Below are positions 37,457 to 48,314 of a DNA stretch of 64,000 bases, piece after piece; position 1 is the stretch's first letter, and the number at the start of each line of letters is the position of its first letter. This stretch comes from Pilatotrama ljubarskyi (taxonomy: Eukaryota; Basidiomycota; Agaricomycetes; Polyporales; Polyporaceae): assembly GCA_022385805.1 (NCBI GenBank), contig MU277719.1, positions 124,001 through 188,000 of the forward strand. The letters are read 5' to 3'. Position numbers and translations under genes: made by a program. The notes below the pieces were generated by a model that ran no database searches, had not been told where the DNA came from, and worked only from the letters and a program-made list of their open reading frames with translations.

Positions 37457-38733
37457 ATGATTGATCTTTCCTCGTCAGCAGAGGTCGCGAAGGGACGCAC
37501 TTCACCCTCTCCGTCTCCTTCACCCTCTCCGTCTCCTTCACCGGAAGTGGATGACCATGACAATACTGAGAAATGGCAACGACTCGACGATCGAAGTGCA
37601 GAAGGTGCTCCGCAATCCAGCTCGACGGATTTAAGCGACGCCGAGGTGCGAATCGTGCCAGCACAAATAGTCCATCTCATATATCATGTACAAGAAGCCT
37701 GGCGAGACTGGTGCTCTCTTCGAAATCGCCAGTGAAGCACCCATACAGCCACACCCGGCGATTTCACCTGCTATGAGCAAGGCGCTGCGGCGGGTAGACG
37801 ATCTTCTGAAGAACGGACATTGTCCTACCGAAAGTCCGTCACACTACCCGCAAGATGCTCAGCTATGTGAGTAGCTACTGGTATGGGATGACGGAACAGG
37901 ACGATGAGACCGAGTCATACGAGTTTTCATCCCCTCGAGCAACCGAGCGAGTCGAGAGGAATGCGGTGCGGTCTTGCATGCTTCTCTTTTGCTGCTCTCA
38001 TTGACCCCTGGATAGGCTCGTATCGAAGAGCCTGCAAAGGTCATGCACGAGTATGGTCGCAAATGCGCGTCCGGATATCTCTACAGGGAGTTCAGCCTCT
38101 CGATCAGCCGACCGGGCTGCGAGTTCGTCAGCGACATCCGGCCCGCCCCCAACTCGCGCAGGAGTGTGCACTTTATCCCGACGTACCACACGGTTCCGTG
38201 CCGTCATTGCGTTCGAGGTCTTCCGTACGTCCGATGTGGGTGGACCGTAGCAAAGTGACCGAGAAGACGCCGGCCGTCCGCCTACAGGCTGCTAACATGA
38301 TGAACGAGACGTCGGAGACCCCTACTGCATACTCCTCCACCACAAGTACTGCCTAGGGACAGATCAATTCACGGGCTCTGACGCCATCCTCGTCGGCTCT
38401 GCTCACGCACTCGATATAGCTGTCGTCAACCACCTTCCGGTGGTGGTCGGCGCCAATGCGACCTGGGGAACGCATGATGAGCACAAGAATGACTTCCCGA
38501 TGGCCTGCCACACGCGGGCCGCTCCCTTCAGCAGTGGGTATATCGATGCCTTTCAAGACCCGCAGCATGTTTGGCCGACGCACACCTGCTGCGGGTCTCC
38601 CTGGCTCGAAAGCGTGGGGAAGGTACTCTTCTTCAGCCTTGACCTGGGCATGTGGTTTGTATGCAAGGAAGATGAAGGAGAAACATGCAACTATGTATGT
38701 CGGCAAGGAAGCACAGGCGTGGAGGGAGGATAA
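37457..38733 (+). CDS. Uncharacterised protein, provisional gene model
   Basis: I do not recognise it. The likely start is MIDLSSSAEVAKG, followed by a (SerPro)n tract. A 48-bp intron from GTGCGA to TACAAG joins SDAE to KPGETGALFEIASEAP. Later coding blocks are YVSSYWYGMTEQDDETESYEF, then ARIEEPAKVMHEYGRKC and GYLYREFSLSISRPGCEF, joined by an intron ending GGATAG. Next is VGDPYCILLHHKYCLGTDQF, whose upstream intron has a CTAAC branch site at 38300. The Cys-rich end is near HVWPTHTCCGSPW. Two junctions (about 37.75-37.83 and 38.17-38.31 kb) cannot be fixed: either unusual introns or 1-nt frameshifts. It may be a decaying or orphan gene. Confidence 0.4.
37503..37542 (+). repeat. Tandem 18-bp repeat encoding Ser-Pro run
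   Basis: CACCCTCTCCGTCTCCTT is repeated twice and followed by a partial copy. In the frame of the gene starting at 37457 it encodes alternating Ser-Pro. Confidence 0.75.
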
Positions 38734-39443
38734 CATGTATCTGTGCTATGCCTTGGTGGCCCTTCCCAAGCCTGCTTGCTCCGCGAGCGCACGACGGAGA
38801 AGCCTGAACTTGTTCTGTGGCGAGCTAGTGAGGTCTCGCCAGTGCTTGTTTGGGCTGATGTGCTACAATACACGTGGTGTCCGGTCTATGCAGTATGATA
38901 CAGAAGCCGGTGCGCGAGGATTTGCTTCAAAAGTTTCCTGCCTTCGGCGTCGAATATACTGTGGATGCGCAGCTAGGGAGATAAGTGTCAGGTTGGAGCG
39001 GTTCCACTCGAGCGACTCGTGAAGGGGCCGGGAAAAGCGTTGGACTAGCCTCACGCAACTTTACATAAATGCGGCCATGGAATACGAATCGCTAGCGGGG
39101 TAGGCCATCGTCCTTCCTGCATGTTATGTGAGAGGCTATCGCTTGTCATAAACAAGCCGTGTGGTCCATTGAGACCTTGCAGCGTTCGGCCGTCATCATT
39201 GTGCACAACAGAGCAACACTTGGGGTTGAATAACGCATTCATTTTGCCAATTCCAGCGCGGTCCAGGGCCTCTAGTATAATGGTGTCACTCGTACAGAAA
39301 TAACAACGTCCGTCTTCCACCCCCGCCCGCCTACGGCCGATCACCTGTCGCGCCCGCGCAGGACCGCTGTCCCTGTTGAGCCTCTGCACCAAAGGCTCAG
39401 AGGGGCCTTCCGCGGGCGCCCAGCCGGTACTTTGCTCGACTTC
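38734..39443. other. Intergenic region between convergent genes
   Basis: 3' flanks. The minus strand stays open for about 130 codons in frame with, and downstream of, the stop codon of the DUF2408 gene. No known domain is encoded. Confidence 0.4.
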
Positions 39444-42400
39444 CTATTCCTCTTCTTCCTCTTCATCGTCCGATGGGTCATTGAAGTCGTAGTCATCATC
39501 GTCGACGTACTCTTCTTCCTCTGCGTCATCCATCGACTCTTTCAGCTGCAGGACATGGGGCGGTAAATCAGTCGCCGACAAACGATGTCAGTATGGGAGG
39601 GATGCCGCACCATCTCGAGGAGCTCGTGACATTCGTTCAAGTGCGCCATGACGATACCCTGTCCCTCCGGGATGCTCCCGTCCACGCCCACAAACTTGCC
39701 CTCCTTCCGCATGGAATCAATCTGATGGAGTGCTAATTGGTACTGTAGGGGGGAAAGGGTGGGTGAGTAAGTGCCCCCGTCCCTGGCGAGAAGCCGACTG
39801 GGCTGGATACCTACCGGGTACAAGTCCCGGGGGCTGAATGGCCCGCCGTATTTCAAGACTTCATTGAGGCATTTCTTCACGGTCGAAAGCTTGTTTGCCT
39901 GTGAACGTATCGACGTTTGAGGCTGAAGCTACCGAGAGACCACGGATACTCACGATAGGCATCAGCTCTTCGGATACCGGCTCGCTCGACGAGAGCAACC
40001 GGTAGATCAAACCGTAACATCGGCGCAAGAGATACAGGAGAACCTGGTAGAGGTAGGTTAGAGTTGCGCATCAAATGGCAGGAAGAGGGGATCGCTCACG
40101 TATTGGCCCTCTGGTCGGTTCCCCTCGGCATCGACAAACTTGCCGTCCACGCGCATCTTGTCGATCTCCTGAAGACTGAGGCTGTAGTTCCACAGGTCGG
40201 TCTCCCGGAGGCTCCACCGGTGCGTGAGGACGAGCTGCTCAAGTTCCTTCCGGATCTCGCTCAGCCGATCATAGATCGGCCGCAGAGAGGACGCGACGTT
40301 CTTCGACTCGTCCTGCGCGCGGATCTCCTGCACGATGTCGAAGCATTCTTCGAGCAACGAGGAGCAGACGGCCTGCGATGCAGGGACGGTTCCCCCTGGC
40401 CCGAGGAATTTGCCGTCCACGCGTTTGCTGCGAAACGAGAAGGCCGTCATCGTCAGCCCTACGCGGCGCCTACGTGAACAATGATGACTCACGAGTCAAT
40501 CCGGCGCAGCTCCTCCTGGAGGGGCTTGAGCTCCGCCCTTATCCGCAGACCGTCTTTGCCGTCCTTTTCTCGGTGGCCTTCGGGCTTCGGCGTGCTCTCC
40601 CGCGTCGGCGTCTTCGATTCGCCCTCCGTTGACTCGCTCTCCTCTGAGCCCGAAGCGGAGCTCTTGCCCTTCAGGTCCTCGACCTTTGCTGCATGCGCAT
40701 CGGCCGCGTCGACCTCCCGAGCCGTCTCCTTCGCCGCGAGAGCGACAAGCTGCCGTCGAATGTTCACCAGGCGTTCATGTATGGGGATCAGCTCGGGTGA
40801 CAAGACGGAGAGCGAGTCCTGCAGCTTGCGCAGGAGGTTTTCTGAGAATCGCAGAGGGTTAGCGTCCGGAATACAAAAGACTCAGCCGAACGTGGGAGGA
40901 CCTGGAAAGAGGGATACCCTTCATGATGACCGCCGGAATGTGCATATATGGTTGTACACTACGAGTAGGGCGTGCGGAAGGCGGCTGTGAGATCAGGACT
41001 CCGAGTGCAAATAGGACGCACGAAGAGGGCAGCGAGAGGCCGAGACACGACATCGAAAGACAACACAGGACAGGTCACTCACCGCATTCGTTGAGCTGCC
41101 GGTCCAGCAGCTTGGTCATGGCAGGTGGGTGCTTGCCGCTTTCCATGTCATGCTGCAGGATATTTCTACGAGACACAAGGTCGGCTCAACAATCGAAACT
41201 CGTTTAGGACGTGCAGGCCGCGGCAACGTGACACAGGGGGCCGAGACTCCGCGGCGGATCACCGAGCTCGCGACTGAAGCGGCCCCCCGCTAACGCCTGA
41301 AACAAGGTAATCGCTGGGGGCGGGGACGTACCGTAGCTCGGCTACGCGCCGGTGGAAAGGGGCGAGGTCGGATTCGTTGTAGACGCCAGATTCGTCCATG
41401 TGGACGAGGATTTGCTGCGAACAGACCGTTAGTATGATCAGCCTGTCGAGCACCACGCTCTGCACGCAGGACGTCGCGTACAGCCGCGGGAACGTGATGA
41501 AAAACGAGAGGTTCATGGCGGGAGTGCGGGGTAATCACGATCGCCTCCCACTGATCCCGAAACGCTTTTTATATGTCGCTGCCCAGCGTCCAGACAGCCC
41601 ATAAGGTCCCGCACCCATCCCGCGGATGCGCAGAGAAGAGCCGTCGGCCCCTCGCCCGCGCATCCGAAGTGTACAGGGCCAGCAGAAGGCACGACGGGCG
41701 CCTGGAACGCAGCCGCGCGACATAATCTTGGCTGTTGTGTCGTTCGCGTAGCGCGGATCGTAAGAGTATGGTAATCGGTTGTGCTCCGGAGTACCTCCGC
41801 ATGAGATTCTAGCAGCGTCCAAAAACTCCGGGTGACGTGATTGGGAGGACCAAGCCTGAATTCGTAAAGGCCTAGTGTGGCCTTCAGACCGAATCAGGCC
41901 ACCTTATCTTGCGCGGAGGCTCGTCGTCCGGAGGCTCGGAACGAGGCAAGCATGCCCGGACGAGGGGAGGCTGCTGTGCGAAAGGCAGAAGGCAGATGTG
42001 CACCTTGCAGGCGTCATCGCGCGAAGCCTGGCACTGTAAAAGGCGACTGGGCTACGGCATCCTGTCCTCGAGATCTCAAAATTTTCGCCTCTGCGATTGA
42101 GTGCGCGGTACCCCGCATTGCCGCCGAGAACAGGGCGCGAACGATAATCATGCACAAGTGACTCACCCGCATGCTGGCAATCTGACTGTAGGTAGCGGGA
42201 CATTCACGCGTCCGGCCGATGGTGAGGAAAAATAGCGAGAGGAGGTTGAAAACGTCGGCGAGGGTCGTGTCGAGGCGATTGTTGTATGTGGTGTGATCGT
42301 CGCGGACTTCGTTCAGGCGAGTGACTATAAGCAATCAAGATCGTGCCAGCCGAGGTCGACCATGAGAGCGACAGGGTTGCCGGTATTCAGTTGCGGTAGT

Positions 42401-42743
42401 TCACAATATTGACACAGTACGTTTAGAGGCGATCAAGGCGAAGCGGACAGGCGGGACCGACCTTGCTTCACGATGGCCTGGTAGAGTTGGTTCACATCTG
42501 CCGGCTTGATGAACTCGCCTCTGTTCTTCTTGAGCGCGGTGAGCCTGTTCCGGATGCTAATGGAGAGCAGGCAGGTGCATCAGAACACGTCCGGACGAGA
42601 AGAGGAGCGCAGGAGATGCACGAACTTGATGACCGACTCCAGGATAGGCAGCTCTGAGCGATGCCGAAACGTGAGGAGATCAGCACGATGCACGGCGGTG
42701 GCTGGGACTCGTGCCCACCTTCCTGAGCTACCGGTGCGGACAT
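39444..42743 (-). CDS. UPF0662/DUF2408 family protein (yeast YPL260W-like)
   Basis: Conserved fungal protein of unclear function. Start MSAPVAQEE at 42743, with a 25-nt first exon. Blocks in order: LPILESVIKF, IRNRLTALKKNRGEFIKPADVNQLYQAIVKQG, RLNEVRDDHTTYNNRLDTTLADVFNLLSLFF, ATYSQIASMR, QILVHMDESGVYNESDLAPFHRRVAELR, then a Glu/Lys-rich insert. Three similar segments follow: IDSKRVDGKFLGPGG, IDKMRVDGKFVDAEGNRPEGQ and IDSMRKEGKFVGVDGSIPEGQ. The tail is acidic (DDDYDFNDPSDDEEEEEE) and stops with TAG at 39444-39446. About ten exons. One intron is 752 bp (41415-42166), far longer than the others. The junction between ESVIKF and IRNRL is unresolved: no GT donor fits, and a weak GC donor would. Confidence 0.85.
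41566..41574 (-). promoter_or_regulatory. Possible intronic TATA box with in-frame alternative start
   Basis: ATATAAAAA on the minus strand lies within the 752-bp intron of the DUF2408 gene. Fifty bp downstream, an ATG at 41516 opens a frame (MNLSFFITFPRLY) that reads straight through the acceptor into the next exon in the correct frame. Confidence 0.35.
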
Positions 42744-43081
42744 CGCTGCCGAATGTGCTATGTCGTAGCCCGGTTTAGTATATCGGCGTGCGTTTCGCCA
42801 GACAAACCCAGGCGAGATGAACGGTGTCCGGGACGAGGAGGAGGAGGACGGTGGCTCCGCTGTCGAGTACTGAGCCAAGCTGCACTCTCGCTCTCAGATC
42901 TGGCTCCGGCCTTCCAAGTGGCCCTCGTGGCCACGTGCCGCCTGCCGCAAAGGGCATGGTTTCCCACGGCTGATACTTTATCAGTACTGCTCAACGCCCT
43001 TGCCCAGAACAGCACAGCAACTCCTTGCGCCGTCCTCCGTTCCAACCACCAGCACACTCGTCCAGTACACCCGCACCGACC
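42744..43081. other. Divergent intergenic region, DUF2408 / tropomyosin
   Basis: 338 bp between divergent start codons, presumably both promoters. No clear TATA box or repeat is seen. Confidence 0.4.
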
Positions 43082-43794
43082 ATGGAGAAGATCAAGGAGG
43101 TGCGCTGCCAACCCATCTACACGCTCTCCTGCAGTCTGGCTCACCAGATCGCGTCATAGCGTTTGCAATCCCTCCGTGCTGAGGCCGATGCCGCGGTCGC
43201 GCGCGCTGAGGAGGCTGAGGCGAAGAACAAGAAGTACGAGCAGATGCTGCTCGAGCGGGAGCAGGACATCACTTCCCTCCAACACAAGAACTCTGTGCTG
43301 GAAGCCGATCTCGAGAAGGCGGAGCAGAAGCTGGCCGATCTCAAGGCCGCGCAGGAGGACGGCGAGCAGAGCAAGACTGCCAATGAGGCCCTCCAGCGGA
43401 AGATTCAGCTGCTCGAGGAGGAGCTGGATGCTGCAGATAAGAACCTCAAGGATGCTATGGACAAGTGCGTTGACAGTTATGAGTGCTGATTAGCCCCTTA
43501 CTGACGCGTCATGGTTGCCCGCAAGGCTGAGACAGGTCGATGTCAAGGCTGAGCACTTTGAGAGGCAGGTTACGCGCCTCGAGCAGGAGCGTGACCAGTG
43601 GGAGAAGAAGTACGAGGTACGTATTCTTTCCTTGCCCATAGATCGGGGCGCATATCCTCGGCCGACATGACCTCCTCCACTTGCAATCACGATATACTGA
43701 TCGCGTTCACTGTTTCATACAGGAGGCACAAGAGAAGTACCGCGAATCCAAGCGCGAGCTCGACGAGCTCGTCGCGACCATGGAGGGTCTCTGA
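43082..43794 (+). CDS. Tropomyosin
   Basis: Coiled-coil protein that polymerises along actin cables and rings. The start MEKIKE is an 18-nt coding exon. A GT-AG intron leads to RLQSLRAEADAAVARAEEAEAKNKKYEQ, with regular heptads throughout (ITSLQHKNSVLEADLEKAEQKLADL, NEALQRKIQLLEEELDAADKNLKDAMDK). It continues LRQVDVKAEHFERQVTRLEQERDQWEKKYE, EAQEKYRESKRELDELVATMEGL. The length is about 160 residues, the size of fungal tropomyosins such as fission yeast Cdc8. Four exons. Confidence 0.92.
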
Positions 43795-44152
43795 TACCCG
43801 GGCGTCCCGCAATGTACCATACAGAACCCTCCGCGTCTCAAGCAGGCCGCTTCGGGCCCGCGCCCACGTTGTGCCGTGCTTGATTTGCAGTGATGGTCAT
43901 CACGATCTCATACCTAGGCCCTCATCTACCCTACACGTCGTCGAATTGTTAAGCATTTGCATCCAAGTTGTGTATAGTGATTCCGAATCAAAGGACGGTT
44001 CTCTGACATCGAGCGAGCGAGCCTTGCTACCAATGACACCGGCATCAACGGCGGTCTACTACTGATACATGCAGCTCAAGAAGTGATACATCATCGCGCA
44101 CGCACTCTCCAAATACACCTTCAGGTACGGTCAGGTATCCTCGAACGATGGC
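43795..44152. other. Intergenic region between convergent tropomyosin and MsrB
   Basis: 3' flanks of both genes; nothing else seen. Confidence 0.4.
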
Positions 44153-44940
44153 TCAGTCCTTGTTCTTGTCGTCCACAAAGCTCAGAGAAATGGAATTCAC
44201 GCAGTGACGCTCGTCAGCTGTGAACAACTTATTAGCCCGATGTCGGTAACATTCTGCGATGCGAACATACTTGGCGTAGGGAATCCTTCTCCCTTAAAGA
44301 CATGACCAAGGTGTCCGCCGCAATTAGCACAAGTGATCTCAGTGCGCGTCATCCCGTAAGAGCGATCCTCGTGGCGTTGGACCGCACCCGGGATAGCTGC
44401 ATCGCATATATATCAGTTTGGTGTTCAATATGCGCTCCGAAGTCTCGAGCCCTACGCACCGACAAAGAACGCGGGCCAGCCACAGCCGCTGTTGAACTTG
44501 GTGGTACTCTTGTACAGTGGGGCGCCGCAGCCAGCGCAAGTGTAAACGCCTTCTTGGAAGAACTTGTCGTACTTGCCCGTGCCCGCGGGTTCCGTGCCCT
44601 TCTGCCGTAAGATGCGGAACTGGTTGAGTTCCACCCCGTCAGCTTCGGCCTAATCCTCTGGGATTGTACTACGCACCTGTTCCGGACTCAGGATAGCCCT
44701 CCACTCGCTGTCGCTCTTGCTCTTTGGGTCGGACATGGTTGGTAATGTGGTATGAAAGTGACGCCTCGGAGTGTGCTTGTGGCAGCCGCTAGAAACTTGC
44801 GAAGACGTTCTGAGTCGATAACCTGAGTCTCTCGGAAGTGTAAGCGAGCCGCTTTTGAAGCTTCCGAACGTTCTCAGGGCTGTGCGAGAGTACAAGAGCT
44901 GCCGTGCGCGGATGGCGACGGAAGTCAAGGAGGAGGACAT
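44153..44940 (-). CDS. MSRB: Peptide methionine-R-sulfoxide reductase B
   Basis: Reduces methionine-R-sulfoxide in proteins. The catalytic part starts [20 protein letters not shown] and continues [52 protein letters not shown], then [30 protein letters not shown]. The end is [19 protein letters not shown]. Both zinc CxxC pairs (CAGC, CANC) and the catalytic Cys in RHCVNS are present. Four exons. The start at 44940 adds a basic, Ser-rich extension ([25 protein letters not shown] ... [10 protein letters not shown]) that looks like a mitochondrial presequence. The internal Met at 44734 would give a cytosolic form. Confidence 0.92.
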
Positions 44941-45483
44941 CGCATTACGAGCTGCTCACTAATTCTTGCTCATCCACCCGACCTGCACACTCACGCTCTG
45001 CCGCCGGTTCCCCCGCGCACGCGTCATCACCACGTGATCCCCCGATCGCGTCTGGTCACGACGTGTCGCGGGCATCTGGAATCTGGATCGCACCTCGTAG
45101 CGCCCAAGGACGCCCAAGTCGGACAGGCCAGTGGGCGTCGAGACTCGAGCTCACTACTCATTCAACCTCGAGGACCAGTACGGGAAGCACTACCAGGAAT
45201 GCCTGCACGCCACCGAGCTTTGCGTCGACGTTTCAGGTACTCCCCCATGCCACAATCATTACCCAGATCGGCATGGGTTGGTTACCATGTACTCGAGCAG
45301 TACATGAACTTTATCAACAGATTAGCTGGCGCGGGCAACAGCGGTGCACCAGCTGAACACATACACTACCAGAATGGCAACCTTGCACACCGGCATCTAC
45401 AACATACTACTGTTACAACACTACAATACCTGAAGAGACCGTCGCGCTCATGAACATCATCACACCAAGACAACTCATCCCCT
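44941..45483. other. Intergenic region
   Basis: MsrB promoter and the 3' flank of the 7TM gene. The right part (45380-45440) is rich in TACTACTGTTACAACACTACA-like trinucleotides. No gene is supported. Confidence 0.4.
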
Positions 45484-47646
45484 TCACTTCCTGTCAGACC
45501 GTCGCTGCTCAGGCTCGTCAAGATGGCGGTCCTCGGGCAGCTTGGACGCGCTGGAAGGAATGATGATAGTCATAGGCACCGAGTTTGGAGGCCCGGGAGA
45601 TACCCATGGACTGCGGTACGGCCCCGAGCTAGACACCTCGTCTCTCCACGCCGCGCTGTCCAGGGCGACGACCTCGTCATAGCCTTGTGCCGCAGCTTTG
45701 CCTGGCGGATACCTGTGGCTGGCTGGGTACACAGCCGACGCCGCGGGTGGAGATAGCACCCGTGAGCTGTTCGAGTCTGTGCGCGTGAGCACACTGACGT
45801 CGTATGCGATCTTCTCCACGTCAGCGAAGGCGGACGAGGTGCTGTAAGCGCTCGACCGAGGACCCTCTGCGGCGGACGAGTAGAAGAACCGGCTAATGGT
45901 GCGAGGGAAGATGCTGTAGGCGGGAAGGACGCGTCTCGTGGTGAGGAATAGCACGACGTTGACGAAACCTGTCGACAAGACAAGATGGGTGTGAACATGC
46001 TGGACCCTTCAAGCGGTACATTGGGGAAATGAAGCGACGTACCGGAGAGAAGGAAAATGGAATCACTGGTCATGGAGGTGAGAGATTGGGATAGCACGGA
46101 TAACGGTAAGACGTACGAGACTATTGTCATCGCGAAGGGTACTTCATGTCCCGTGGCCTCGGTGAACCGGCATATCGCAATTGGAACCAAAAGGATTGTG
46201 TACGCGACCTGTCAATGCAGCCTAGATGAACATCTCAGGACGACCGCAACTTTCAGGTAGCGCTCACTGGATAGCTACATAGACCCGTGATCAATGAGAT
46301 GCCCGGCGAGTCGAGTGGACGACTTACAGTAACATCTTCTTCGCGACATTGATGACGTGCGTATCAACGCTCGTCGGTGCAGGCTCCGAGGCTTTCGGCC
46401 GGAAGCGGAACGAGACGCGCCAGCCATGCAGGACGATGTTGCCCCGCAGCCTCAGGAAGATGAGGACATACATAACGAGGCTCAGGAAGGCGGACATGAA
46501 CATCTATTTCGAGCCGTTATCATGACAGATGCCGGACGACCTGCCTGGAGTGCACTTACGATCATATAGTCCAGCCTGGATCACAAGCGGAGTTCAGCGA
46601 TGTAGCAAGGCATACACACGGAAGACCTACGTGATTCGCTCCGAGGGGTACTCGCCTTGTATCCAGCACCAGTAGCCCGAGATCCCGTCTGCACAGTAAC
46701 ACTATTAGTAAGCGGGAACTTCTCCGTACGAATACGACGCACAGAAGGGGCCCTTCCCGGCTGTCTGGACTGCAGTTGGCCCAGCGCTGACAATTGCCCC
46801 GATTCCTGCCCACCCAATGACAAGAGCGCCTATGAGCACATATGGTCGGAGCCGCCATCTCAGGAACAGGATCCAGAAGGTGTTCATGGCGATTATCTGG
46901 GAGTTCCACCGATCAGTAACCAGTGAGTTCGGCGCAGATATGTGCACGAGGGAGATAAGCTCGTACCAGTGACCTGAGCAACAATAGGGTCAAATTTGGT
47001 CCCGCGGGAAAGGCTTCAGCTCACCAGTAGGCACTTCCGACGTCCGATAGATGCTTCAGCACGCCTGGGATCGTTCATAAACCAATAAAACGTGCTTCGA
47101 AGAGCTGCCTACCTTGCACGGTGCAATATGGCTCGTATGTGACCGCCATCTGGTAGTACCACCGGATATTCATGATCGAGCCGATAGCTTCGGCAAAATT
47201 GAGCACATTGGCCCGGAAATCAGAGTCAAGATAGCAGCAACATACTCTGCACAATTTCGCACAGCAGCATGGAGACAAAGTAGGCGGCGACATGACTCCG
47301 GACAAAGAGGTTTGAGGAGGGCAGTTTCCGCGTATTATACGCAGACACCTACAATCTGATCAGCACAGACGAACACCTTGTCACTCAACCTAGGTATTCT
47401 GGGCGTACCGCGATGGCCAGAAGAAGCCCGGCGACTGCGGCCGCAGAGATGCAGGATACGACTGCGAGAATCTGTTATATTGATGAGCTGCGACCCAGAG
47501 CTGCGCCGACGCGCCAGATATTCCGTACAGAAACATACCAGTACGCCCTTGGCCTCCCCTCCAGCGTAGGGTTGTATCAAGAGAAATGTGCCTCCATCCG
47601 GGAGCGTAAGGACAGAATCGACGGCGCTGCTCGTCAAATTTGCCAT
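45484..47646 (-). CDS. Seven-transmembrane receptor-like protein (fungal GPR1/cAMP-receptor-like family)
   Basis: Putative plasma-membrane receptor of a type frequent in Agaricomycetes; ligand unknown. The start MANLTSSAVDSVLTLPDG is at 47646. Helices: ILAVVSCISAAAVAGLLLAIA; VRSHVAAYFVSMLLCEIVQ followed by AIGSIMNIRWYYQMAV and CTVQ, which matches the family's second and third helices; IAMNTFWILFLRWRLRPYVLIGALVIGWAGI; GISGYWCWIQGEYPSERIT; MFMSAFLSLVMYVLIFLRLRGNI; ILLVPIAICRF; and GFVNVVLFLTTRRVL. A ~130-residue Ser/Pro-rich cytoplasmic tail ends SDRK at 45484. Many short introns fall between helices, so exact joins are approximate. Confidence 0.78.
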
Positions 47647-48314
47647 CGGAGTTGAGCCAGGAGATGTATCAGGACCGGGGCAGAGGTGCTCTGCCGAGAT
47701 TAAGATGAGAAGTAGAAGTAGGAGGAGACAAAGATGGGTGAGGTTCGGGATCCTGCCCGTGAGGGAATAAGTAGGAAGCTGGACGCAGCTGCGATATGAC
47801 AGGTGGTGGGGAAGGGGGGCGACCACACGTCTGCGCTATGGTGACAACATGTCGCCCAGCCCCGCTGACCAGGCCAGTGTATCTCTCGACAGGCACCATC
47901 ATATCGCCGCCGGTGCTAAGTCCAGCGCTGGTGTCCACCCCGACGAATCACGATGATGTGCGGCGCACTTGGCCACTCAGGCGCCCATGCGGTGGATGAG
48001 ATGCTCGCCAAAAAAGGCAAATTGAGTGATCGGTGGTTGGGCGTCTCGTAGCTTGTGCGCCGTCCACAACTGTCGGAGTCTGAGGACGCTGCATTAGCAC
48101 AGCTCCGCGCAGGCTACGCTTATCTATCTGTGCGAAGGCGAAACAGCGCAGGTATGTTTGCCAAGATGAAGCTTGTTATACCGGAGACCTGATGTTTGGC
48201 CTCGCGTATGCTTCAAGTTGGAGTAGTATCACTGCCGCCTTTCGACCGGCCAGCGGAACCTGATAATCGCCAACACTCTTCTACATAGCGTCTCTTATCA
48301 TAGCTACAATAGTC
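47647..48314. other. Divergent intergenic region, 7TM gene / CDK7
   Basis: 668 bp holding both promoters. No TATA box or repeat stands out. Confidence 0.4.

Noticed and set aside
37503..37542. CRISPR-like short repeats
   Set aside because: Only two adjacent 18-bp units without spacers, coding for Ser-Pro; the window is eukaryotic.
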